This document shows positions 1 through 5,419 of a DNA stretch of 7,101 nucleotides, one piece after another. Origin of the DNA: Bacteroidota bacterium (GTDB lineage: Bacteria > Bacteroidota > Bacteroidia > Chitinophagales > Chitinophagaceae); assembly GCA_023423835.1 (NCBI GenBank), contig JAFAEW010000086.1, positions 1-7,101 of the forward strand, given 5' to 3'. Within the stretch, counting starts at the first letter, position 1. Each line of letters begins with the position of its first letter. The notes under the pieces were generated by a model. The model searched no databases and was not told where the DNA came from. It saw nothing but the letters and a program-made list of their open reading frames with translations. A program made the translations under genes and the position numbers.

Positions 1-1873
1 GTTTAGCAAATACGGTATTCGCATCATTTAACGGCACAGACGATACAGCATTGAAATTAAGATGCAAAAAATAATTGTCTTTCGAATCCACATCAATACC
101 TGCCACTTCAATGAACTTTGGAATGCCGGTAATCCTGTTTCCGGAAAAATCCTTATCGCCATAAATGTAGCTCCTGAACCGGTAAGGCTGATAGCTGAAA
201 CTATTGAAAAAACTAAGCTTTCTGATCCAATGGCTGTTGTTTGAAAACACATTAACTTTAAAAAAAGCTTCAATCCCCTTTTGGGCGGTTCTTCCTGCAT
301 TTACGAAGTATTCGGCTCCCATTGAATCGTTTCTTCTGACAATGGCGTTTTTTAGTTGAAAGTCGTAGGCCGACAGATCGTAAAACAGCCGGTTATTCCA
401 TAAGCTTCCTTTCAGTCCGATCTCATAATTCCATCCGTATTCCGAAAAGAGCGCAGCATTAAAATTGCCGGAAGAAGGCCGCGCCTCGGCAAGTGTTGGA
501 GGAGAAAATCCTTTGGCAATAATTCCGTAAACAGATGCAAAATCAGAAAGCCTATACAATATGCTTATCCGCGGACAATAAACCGGACCTTCGGTCAACT
601 GCCGGTCAAAAGGCGGAACGGAAGTAATCTCCTTTAAACGATATCGTTGTCCGTTGGCGCTCAGTCCGGCCTGTAGAAAAATCTGATTGAAAACGGAGAG
701 CTGAATTTGGGTAAATAAGAATCCGTTGATAACTTTTATTTCATCCTTATATTGAACGGTATCGATTCTGCCGAAATTATTTCCATAAACATCGATTTCA
801 GAACGATTGAATTGCCATTCACCACCGGCATGAATACTGTAAGACAGGTTGGCTGTTTGTTTGGAAAAATGAAAATCTGATCTGACAGAATAATTCCATT
901 CATTTCTTTTTTCATAATTGGTGATAAAAGGATTTTTGAATCCCGTATGATTTGCAACAAGGGTGGTGGTGTTTCCCAACTGTTCAGAAAACTTCTGTTC
1001 GATGGTTGAAGCGAGAAAAAAAGTTTCATTATAGACGCCTGCACGCTGATCAACAGCTCCGGGAAAACTTCCGCCGGCTACTCTTGCTGATTTTGGGTTT
1101 TCCATCATCTGTTCGAGTGTTAATCCTCCCGGGGTTTCGTAATGCAGATTTCCGTAAAAAGCGAAAAAAGAAAGTTTTGTTTTATCGTTTAAATTCCAGC
1201 CTGCGTTCCATTGCAAATGGTCGTTGCGGATTGCCGACTGCTGCCTGTAACCGTCGCTTTCGTTGTGAGACTGTGAAACCGTGAATGAAAACCGCTCACC
1301 GCCCCGCTTCCACCTGAAATTTTCATTCAGTGATCCAAAAAATCCGGCGGAAATTGCCGCTTCAAATTCATTGCCTTTTCCGGAAAACGACTGCGGATGC
1401 AGGATTACCGCGCCGCCGGTGTTTGCTCCATAATAGCTCGATGCCGGGCCTTTCAAAATTTCAACGCCCTGCAATTCCGGCGCAGTCAATAATTGCAAGT
1501 AGCTGTTGCCGCCTGCATCGGTAAAAGGAATATCATTGAGATAAATTTTTATGTTTCTGATGCCGAATGGCGACCGCAGTAAGCTTCCTCTGATGGACAA
1601 CCGGTAACTTCCGGGCGAACGTTCTTCCATCCTGATTCCCGGTACCGCATTGAACGAAGGCAGCAATGCCTGTTCATCCAGTCGTTGAAGTGAATGCCCA
1701 TTTATGATGGCAACGGAAGCGGGAACGTTTTTCCATTTTGAGTGCAGTGAAAACGCTGAGACGGTAACGTTTTCAAGGGTTGAATCCGCATCTGAATAAG
1801 CAGAATCCTTTTGTGCATAAACAGCCTGCAGGGAAAACAGCAGAAACGAGAAAAGTAAAAAGCTTCGTATCAA
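1..1873 (-). CDS. TonB-dependent outer-membrane receptor, 3' end cut by window edge
   Basis: An outer-membrane beta-barrel transporter that would take up a ligand (iron complex, cobalamin or similar) using TonB energy. The frame is open from 1873 to position 1, about 624 codons, and the C-terminal barrel strands lie outside the window. Residues 1-20 form a signal peptide (MIRSFLLFSFLLFSLQAVYA) cleaved before Gln21. A TonB-box-like stretch (TLENVTVSA, about 32-40) is followed by a plug domain at about 45-160, with the typical PGIRMEE, RLSIRGS, YLNDIPFTDAGG and VEILKGPASSYYGANTGG motifs. Barrel strands follow, including FVNAGRTAQKGIEAFFKVN near the edge. There is no carboxypeptidase-like N-terminal extension, so it is not a SusC-type protein. 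The start is TTG: an in-frame TAG lies at 1880-1882 and the first ATG falls inside the plug. The substrate cannot be told. No frameshift was found; short reading frames in other phases here are shadows. Confidence 0.93.
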   Translation of the reverse strand, partial: MIRSFLLFSFLLFSLQAVYAQKDSAYSDADSTLENVTVSAFSLHSKWKNVPASVAIINGHSLQRLDEQALLPSFNAVPGIRMEERSPGSYRLSIRGSLLRSPFGIRNIKIYLNDIPFTDAGGNSYLQLLTAPELQGVEILKGPASSYYGANTGGAVILHPQSFSGKGNEFEAAISAGFFGSLNENFRWKRGGERFSFTVSQSHNESDGYRQQSAIRNDHLQWNAGWNLNDKTKLSFFAFYGNLHYETPGGLTLEQMMENPKSARVAGGSFPGAVDQRAGVYNETFFLASTIEQKFSEQLGNTTTLVANHTGFKNPFITNYEKRNEWNYSVRSDFHFSKQTANLSYSIHAGGEWQFNRSEIDVYGNNFGRIDTVQYKDEIKVINGFLFTQIQLSVFNQIFLQAGLSANGQRYRLKEITSVPPFDRQLTEGPVYCPRISILYRLSDFASVYGIIAKGFSPPTLAEARPSSGNFNAALFSEYGWNYEIGLKGSLWNNRLFYDLSAYDFQLKNAIVRRNDSMGAEYFVNAGRTAQKGIEAFFKVNVFSNNSHWIRKLSFFNSFSYQPYRFRSYIYGDKDFSGNRITGIPKFIEVAGIDVDSKDNYFLHLNFNAVSSVPLNDANTVFAK

Positions 1874-1923
1874 GATTATCTATTAATTATTCTCAAACCC
1901 GAAAATTCTTACAGAAAGATAAG

Positions 1924-1951
1924 CAAAATTAAATGGGAAATGAAGATCAAA
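1924..1951 (-). promoter_or_regulatory. Possible Bacteroidota-type promoter for the TonB receptor
   Basis: The minus strand has TAATTTTG (1924-1931), an exact match to the -7 consensus TAnnTTTG. A TTTG lies 16 bases upstream (1948-1951), slightly closer than the usual 18-22. Transcription would start near 1917, giving a leader of roughly 44 bases before the TTG start. The TTTG overlaps the T-tract of the preceding terminator. This is motif matching only. Confidence 0.4.
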
Positions 1952-1984
1952 AAAAAATGCCTTTGCTGAGAATCAACAAAGGCA
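1949..1984 (-). terminator. Strong intrinsic terminator of pdhB
   Basis: On the minus strand a 12-base-pair stem with one G-T wobble (arms 1973-1984 and 1958-1969) closes on a 3-base loop. It is followed directly by nine T residues (1957-1949). It begins 20 bases after the pdhB stop codon and separates pdhB from the TonB receptor gene, so the two are probably separate transcription units. Confidence 0.9.
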
Positions 1985-2004
1985 GTCAGAATAAAAAGGT
2001 CAGT

Positions 2005-2991
2005 TTATTTTTTCAGATACATGACTTCTTTAACGAGCTTCACGGTTCTTGGAACATCGGGAATTGCAAGTTGCGCAAGGTTTGGCGCATAGTGCATTGG
2101 CGCATCAGCACTGGTGATTCTTCTTACCGGCGCATCGAGATAATCGAAACCCTCCTTCTGAATACGGTAGGCAATTTCAGATGAAACAGAACACATGGGC
2201 CACTGTTCTTCCACAATAACAAGTCTGTTTGTTTTTTTCACGCTTTCAAGAATGGTCATCCAATCAAGCGGACGAATGGTACGAAGATCGATCACCTCCG
2301 CATGAATATCTTCTTTTTCCAGTTCCGCCGCGGCTCCCATTGCCACTTTCATCATCTTGTTGTAGGAAACGATGGTCACGTCTTTTCCTTCTTTTCTCAC
2401 GGCTGCTTTTCCCAGTTCGATATAATATTCTTCATCCGGGACCTCTGATTTATCTCCGTACATTACCTCACTTTCCATGAAGATTACCGGATCCTGCTCA
2501 TAGCGAATGGATTGTTTGAGCAGTCCTTTCGCATCGTAGCCGTTTGAAGGAGAAACGACCTTTATTCCCGGAATGTTGGCGTAATAACTTTCAAATGCGG
2601 TTGAATGTTGTGCACCAAGCTGTCCGGCACTGCCATTTGGGCCGCGAAAGACTATTGGACAACTGATCTGACCTCCGCTCATTGCCAGCATTTTTGATGC
2701 GGTATTCAGGATCTGATCCATTGCAAGCACGGCAAAATTCCAGGTCATAAATTCAACAACAGGTTTCAGTCCGTTTTGCGCTGCTCCCACTCCTACGGCT
2801 GCAAATCCCAATTCGGATATCGGGGTATCAATAATTCGTCTTTCACCAAATTCGGCCAGCATTCCCTGGCTCACTTTATAGGCGCCATTATATTCGGCAA
2901 CTTCTTCACCCATTAAAAACACGGAATCATCTCTTCTCATCTCTTCGCTCATTGCCTCACGTAAAGCCTCACGGAACGGAATTTGTCGCAT
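2005..2991 (-). CDS. pdhB: Pyruvate dehydrogenase E1 component, beta subunit
   Basis: The beta subunit of the thiamine-diphosphate E1 enzyme that decarboxylates pyruvate and passes the acetyl group to lipoyl-E2, linking glycolysis to acetyl-CoA in the cytoplasm. At 328 residues it has the full family length. The N-terminal pyrimidine-binding domain (about 1-180) shows FLMGEEVAEYNGAYKVSQG, DTPISELGFAAVGVGAA with the expected catalytic Glu60, and GPNGSAGQLGAQHS with His129. The C-terminal transketolase domain (about 195-320) shows EVIDLRTIRPLD and the VIVEEQ segment. The start is ATG at 2991. The alpha subunit and E2 are not adjacent; in many Bacteroidota pdhB stands alone, which fits a one-gene unit here with its own promoter and terminator. 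A branched-chain 2-oxoacid dehydrogenase beta subunit is a less likely alternative, because the sequence runs like PdhB throughout. Confidence 0.94.
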   Translation of the reverse strand: MRQIPFREALREAMSEEMRRDDSVFLMGEEVAEYNGAYKVSQGMLAEFGERRIIDTPISELGFAAVGVGAAQNGLKPVVEFMTWNFAVLAMDQILNTASKMLAMSGGQISCPIVFRGPNGSAGQLGAQHSTAFESYYANIPGIKVVSPSNGYDAKGLLKQSIRYEQDPVIFMESEVMYGDKSEVPDEEYYIELGKAAVRKEGKDVTIVSYNKMMKVAMGAAAELEKEDIHAEVIDLRTIRPLDWMTILESVKKTNRLVIVEEQWPMCSVSSEIAYRIQKEGFDYLDAPVRRITSADAPMHYAPNLAQLAIPDVPRTVKLVKEVMYLKK

Positions 2992-3018
2992 ATCGATCTG
3001 TTATTTACTTAAGATTGG

Positions 3019-3052
3019 CAAAAATAGAAGTTTATCCTTTAAAAAATGCAAA
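3019..3052 (-). promoter_or_regulatory. Probable Bacteroidota-type promoter of pdhB
   Basis: The minus strand carries TATTTTTG (3019-3026), a full match to the -7 consensus TAnnTTTG. A TTTG lies at 3049-3052, 22 bases upstream, within the range tolerated in Bacteroidota. Transcription would start near 3012, leaving about 20 bases before the pdhB ATG. It overlaps the end of the orphan coding-like segment. No Shine-Dalgarno sequence is seen in the leader. Confidence 0.55.
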
Positions 3053-3213
3053 ACGAACACCTAAAGTAAAATTGAAAAGCCTGACGGAGTTAATGACATG
3101 AACGACGGTTGATTCGGCCTTCCAAAAATAAAAACCGGTAAAACCTCCCCTACGGTAAGATCAGCCGCCTTAATCGGTGGACGCACTAATGCAGAGGTTA
3201 CATTATCTCTTTT
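3032..3213 (-). other. Orphan coding-like segment, two overlapping open frames; gene remnant or dispersed repeat
   Basis: This fills most of the gap between pdhB and the small plus-strand gene. In one minus frame (3061-3213, 50 codons between TAA and TAG) it reads protein-like, with LVRPPIKAADLTVGEVLPVF and later QPSFMSLTPSGFSILL. A second frame (3032-3160, 42 codons) contains RRGGFTGFYFWKAES and NFTLGVRFAFFKG, the latter resembling the aromatic-ended last strand of an outer-membrane barrel. The second frame has no ATG, GTG or TTG. The first has only an early GTG and a late ATG. No ribosome site is visible. A decayed gene end, a dispersed intergenic repeat, or chance are all possible, and I cannot name a family. 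The remainder up to 3333 is AT-rich and holds a direct repeat ATTAAACG (3273-3280 and 3311-3318). Confidence 0.35.
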
Positions 3214-3333
3214 TTATATTGATGAGTAGCTGAAAATCAAAACGTTAAAGGAAATAAAACTTTCATTTAATCATTAAACGGAAATTAATAAGGAAGATCG
3301 AAACTCTATTATTAAACGATAAATTTTTTCTTT

Positions 3334-3663
3334 ATGAAAAAGAAAGTTTTTTTGATGGCAGCCGCCGCACTGTTCAGTGGCTCCGTACTAATGGCACAAA
3401 CACCGCAAACTCCAACTTCCGGAAAACAAACGCCAAAACATGAAGCGATGCGTAAGGATATGAAGAGTGATGTTACCGGCTATGCAAAAAATACGAGACA
3501 GATAAGAAAGGACAAACAAAATCTGCAAAATGCGAAGTCGAATGACAATAAAAGAAATGCCTTAAAAGACGAAGCAAAGTTGCGGGTCGACAAAAGACAG
3601 CGCCATCACGATGTGAAGGATATGAAAAAGGATGTGAAACAAGCTGTTCCGGGCAAGAAATAA
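3334..3663 (+). CDS. Small lysine-rich exported protein of unknown function
   Basis: I do not recognise a family. The 109-residue product starts with a clear signal peptide: KKK at positions 2-4, a hydrophobic core to about residue 19, and a likely cut after LMA before Gln22. It would therefore be periplasmic or secreted. The mature part opens with a Pro/Thr/Gln stretch (TPQTPTSGKQTP) and then becomes highly charged, rich in Lys, Arg, Asp and Asn, probably helical, with no cysteine and no membrane segment. The heptad-like phrase KDMKxDV occurs twice (residues 41-47 and 95-101), which suggests an internal repeat. It is the only plus-strand gene in the window and ends in a terminator 20 bases after its stop. 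The upstream bases are AT-rich with no Shine-Dalgarno sequence and no convincing promoter. The signal peptide and terminator make it a credible gene; its function is open. Confidence 0.8.
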   Translation: MKKKVFLMAAAALFSGSVLMAQTPQTPTSGKQTPKHEAMRKDMKSDVTGYAKNTRQIRKDKQNLQNAKSNDNKRNALKDEAKLRVDKRQRHHDVKDMKKDVKQAVPGKK

Positions 3664-3683
3664 GTTTTGTAATTTGTCTGACA

Positions 3684-3716
3684 AAAAAAGCCGCTCTTTT
3701 TTGGAACGGCTTTTTT
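3684..3716. terminator. Bidirectional terminator between the small exported gene and tRNA-Leu
   Basis: The arms AAAAAAGCCG (3684-3693) and CGGCTTTTTT (3707-3716) pair around a T-rich loop. A run of T follows the GC core on both strands, so it can end plus-strand transcripts of the small exported gene and minus-strand transcripts of tRNA-Leu, whose mature 3' end lies only one base away at 3718. Confidence 0.85.
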
Positions 3717-3717
3717 G

Positions 3718-3803
3718 TGCCCCAGGCGGGAGTTGAACCCGCACGGCCATTGCTGACCACAGGATTTTAAGTCCTGCGTGTCTACCAGTTCCACCACCAG
3801 GGC
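3718..3803 (-). tRNA. tRNA-Leu (anticodon TAA)
   Basis: An 86-base class II tRNA that decodes UUA and, by wobble, UUG leucine codons. The acceptor stem pairs GCCCTGG with CTGGGGC using two G-T wobbles. The anticodon stem CAGGA/TCCTG holds loop CTTAAAA with anticodon TAA at 3769-3767. There is a long variable arm with stem GGTC/GGCC, as leucine tRNAs require, and a T arm GCGGG-TTCAACT-CCCGC. The discriminator base is A. The 3' CCA is not encoded and must be added after transcription. It follows tRNA-Gly on the same strand, 37 bases downstream. Confidence 0.96.
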
Positions 3804-3808
3804 TGCTG

Positions 3809-3833
3809 AAAAAAAATCCTCCGAAGGGAGGAT
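3809..3833 (-). terminator. Terminator-like hairpin between tRNA-Gly and tRNA-Leu
   Basis: On the minus strand the 7-base-pair stem ATCCTCC/GGAGGAT with loop CTTC is followed by a T-tract (3816-3809), the form of an intrinsic terminator just after tRNA-Gly. It sits inside an outer 6-base inverted repeat, TGCTGA (3804-3809) and TCAGCA (3833-3838). No promoter is seen between it and tRNA-Leu, so some read-through would be needed for tRNA-Leu. It may instead act as a processing or attenuation structure. Confidence 0.65.
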
Positions 3834-3840
3834 CAGCATG

Positions 3841-3913
<73 letters not shown>

Positions 3914-3944
3914 TTGATATTGATAAGAACTAAATTCGGGAGTG

Positions 3945-3974
3945 CAAAAATAAGCTTCCTGAATTACCTGCAAA
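3945..3974 (-). promoter_or_regulatory. Promoter of the tRNA-Gly/tRNA-Leu pair
   Basis: The minus strand has TTTG (3974-3971), an 18-base spacer, and TATTTTTG (3952-3945), the best match in the window to the Bacteroidota -33/-7 pattern. The predicted start near 3938 lies about 25 bases before the mature 5' end of tRNA-Gly. It lies just after the stop codon of the small membrane protein gene. Confidence 0.65.
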
Positions 3975-3990
3975 ATTTTTCGTGAAAAAA

Positions 3991-4194
3991 TTATTTGTAT
4001 TGAGGTGTGTATAAGGTATTGCCCGGAACTTCCACATCAGGTTTTCCCTGATAACGTGCCTGCCACAAACAATAGCAACCGCCGATTAATAATGCTACCA
4101 TGCAAAATACCTGAACATAAAACAGGAAACGGGATGAACTTACCCAGTTATATGAAAAATCTTTTTCTCTTACGTTTTCAATTTCTTGTTGCAT
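3991..4194 (-). CDS. Small single-pass membrane protein, unknown function
   Basis: A 67-residue product that I cannot assign to a family. An acidic/polar N-terminus (MQQEIENVREKDFSYNW) is followed by one hydrophobic segment at about residues 23-45 (FLFYVQVFCMVALLIGGCYC). A short tail then follows, with Arg47 and Lys51 and ending in TLYTPQYK. One pass through the inner membrane is likely. The ATG at 4194 is preferred over an in-frame TTG at 4215, because that TTG would fall inside a promoter-like TATTTTTG. It lies 44 bases after the glycosyltransferase stop on the same strand, so cotranscription and a role near that enzyme are possible but not shown. No terminator is visible before the tRNA promoter. 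Confidence 0.7.
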   Translation of the reverse strand: MQQEIENVREKDFSYNWVSSSRFLFYVQVFCMVALLIGGCYCLWQARYQGKPDVEVPGNTLYTPQYK

Positions 4195-4212
4195 ATATCT
4201 CAATCTTACCTG

Positions 4213-4243
4213 CAAAAATAAGGATCAGGATGTAATAATCAGA
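4213..4243 (-). promoter_or_regulatory. Possible internal promoter before the small membrane protein gene
   Basis: The minus strand has TATTTTTG (4213-4220) with TCTG (4240-4243) 19 bases upstream; the latter is one mismatch from TTTG and overlaps the stop codon of the glycosyltransferase. The predicted start lies about 12 bases before the ATG at 4194. It would let the small gene be expressed separately from the glycosyltransferase. Confidence 0.35.
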
Positions 4244-5267
4244 AGTTTGAAGAAATAATTTCAGAAAAACGTTTCTTCTTTTTTATGAAAAAAGCCCATA
4301 CGATCGAGCCTTCATAAACACCATCGAGCCTTTTCAGCGGCTTACGGTTTTTGCCTGCTTTCCTGTTTTTCGAAAAAACCCATCGCCAAAAATCAATGTG
4401 CGCCCGGATAACCGCCCAGGCAATGGAAAAATTTCCGGAAAGGACACTTTTCAGTAGAAATAACTGATCCATCGGAAACCTTACCAACAACTTCCATACT
4501 CGTTGTAGCCGGTTGAGATTCTTATACATCATGATCAGGTTATTGCGAAAATTGAGGTAGGTTTTGCGGCTGTTGGTCTTAGGCAATGTTCCTCCTCCGA
4601 CATGATAAACTACAGATTCAGGGCAACAAAAAATCCGGTATCCCATCAATTGCAATCGCCAGCAGAGGTCGATTTCCTCCATATGGGCGAAAAAAAATGC
4701 ATCCAATCCGCCGGCTTGATGAAACAAATCTGAACGAATGAAAAATGCAGCACCGGAGGCCCAAAAAACGGGAATGGTAGAATTATATTGGCCCTGATCG
4801 TCCTCACAAAAATAAAATAACCTTCCTCTTGCAAACGGATATCCGTAACGGTCAATAAAACCGCCTGCAGCACCGGCGTGTTCAAACAAATTCTTGTTAT
4901 ACCACGATAATATTTTCGGCTGGCAAGCTGCAATTTCTTTGTTGGATTCCATTAAACTGATTACCGGCTCAATCCAATTTTCTGTTACTTCAACATCCGA
5001 ATTCAGGAGGATGTAATAATTGGAACTTATCGAATTTAAAGCACGGTTGTATCCTTCTGCATAGCCGCTGTTTTCAGACAACGCAATCAGTTCAACAGAA
5101 GCCGGATATTCTTTTTTCAGAAAAGCGATTGAATCATCCGTTGATGCATTATCAGCAACAATAATCCTTTTGTTTTTGTAGGAAGAAGAAAGGACAGAAG
5201 GAAGGAACTTTTCGAGAAAATTCCTCCCGTTATAGTTCAATATTACGATGGCAACGGAAGGGAGCAA
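4239..5267 (-). CDS. Glycosyltransferase family 2, rhamnosyltransferase-like
   Basis: A cytoplasmic-face GT-A fold enzyme that would transfer a sugar from a nucleotide-sugar donor in synthesis of surface polysaccharide, O-antigen or a glycolipid. Its 342 residues show the family signature in order: VAIVILNYNG (5-14), IIVADNAST (35-43), SENSGYAEGYN (64-74), the metal-binding LLNSDVE (87-93, in place of a plain DxD), FWASGAAFFIRSD (168-180), and the catalytic-base region HMEEIDLCWRL (195-205). Next come PESVVYHVGGGT and a Lys/Arg-rich C-terminal end after residue 300 that may sit on the membrane. There is no strong multi-pass membrane domain. The start is TTG at 5267: an in-frame TGA lies just upstream and the first ATG is near residue 106. 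Donor and acceptor sugars cannot be told. Only the small membrane protein gene follows it, so it is not inside a visible polysaccharide cluster. Confidence 0.9.
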   Translation of the reverse strand: MLPSVAIVILNYNGRNFLEKFLPSVLSSSYKNKRIIVADNASTDDSIAFLKKEYPASVELIALSENSGYAEGYNRALNSISSNYYILLNSDVEVTENWIEPVISLMESNKEIAACQPKILSWYNKNLFEHAGAAGGFIDRYGYPFARGRLFYFCEDDQGQYNSTIPVFWASGAAFFIRSDLFHQAGGLDAFFFAHMEEIDLCWRLQLMGYRIFCCPESVVYHVGGGTLPKTNSRKTYLNFRNNLIMMYKNLNRLQRVWKLLVRFPMDQLFLLKSVLSGNFSIAWAVIRAHIDFWRWVFSKNRKAGKNRKPLKRLDGVYEGSIVWAFFIKKKKRFSEIISSNF

Positions 5268-5280
5268 GAATAAAATTTTT

Positions 5281-5311
5281 CAAAAATAAAAGAAAAGTGA
5301 ATAGTTACAGA
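5281..5311 (-). promoter_or_regulatory. Possible promoter of the glycosyltransferase gene
   Basis: The minus strand has TATTTTTG (5281-5288), a full -7 match, with TCTG (5308-5311) 19 bases upstream, one mismatch from TTTG. The start would be near 5274, leaving a very short leader of about 7 bases before the TTG start at 5267. Confidence 0.4.
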
Positions 5312-5341
5312 CCCTGAATGAGGATGTTTTAATAATAACAA

Positions 5342-5376
5342 CGGCTTCAGCCAGATTTAAAAGCTGGCTAAAGCCG
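5342..5376 (-). terminator. Long hairpin after dipeptidyl-peptidase III, terminator or REP-like palindrome
   Basis: A 13-base-pair stem (5342-5354 with 5364-5376, one wobble) around a 9-base loop lies 44 bases after the stop codon of the peptidase gene. On the minus strand it is followed by a T-rich but interrupted sequence (TTGTTATTATT), so termination is plausible rather than clear. Its even, GC-rich arms would also fit a dispersed palindromic repeat. Confidence 0.55.
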
Positions 5377-5419
5377 GTCAGTAATATAACAATTACCGAA
5401 AGGGATGTTGGCCCATCGG

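Noticed and set aside
736..1053. Minus-strand open frame of 105 codons inside the TonB receptor gene, and a similar one at 28-300
   Set aside because: They lie in a different phase from the receptor frame, which is itself open from 1873 to the window edge with sensible barrel sequence throughout; they are shadows and not signs of a broken gene.
952..1524. Plus-strand open frames at 952-1284 and 1330-1524
   Set aside because: They are antisense to the TonB receptor and have low-quality, Arg/Cys-rich translations with no recognisable domain.
3061..3333. Riboswitch or CRISPR array in the gap before the small exported gene
   Set aside because: No regularly spaced repeats and no recognised riboswitch core were seen; only a short direct repeat ATTAAACG and weak local stems.
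4005..4235. Plus-strand open frame of 76 codons opposite the small membrane protein
   Set aside because: It is antisense to a better supported gene with a membrane segment and shows no signal or domain of its own.
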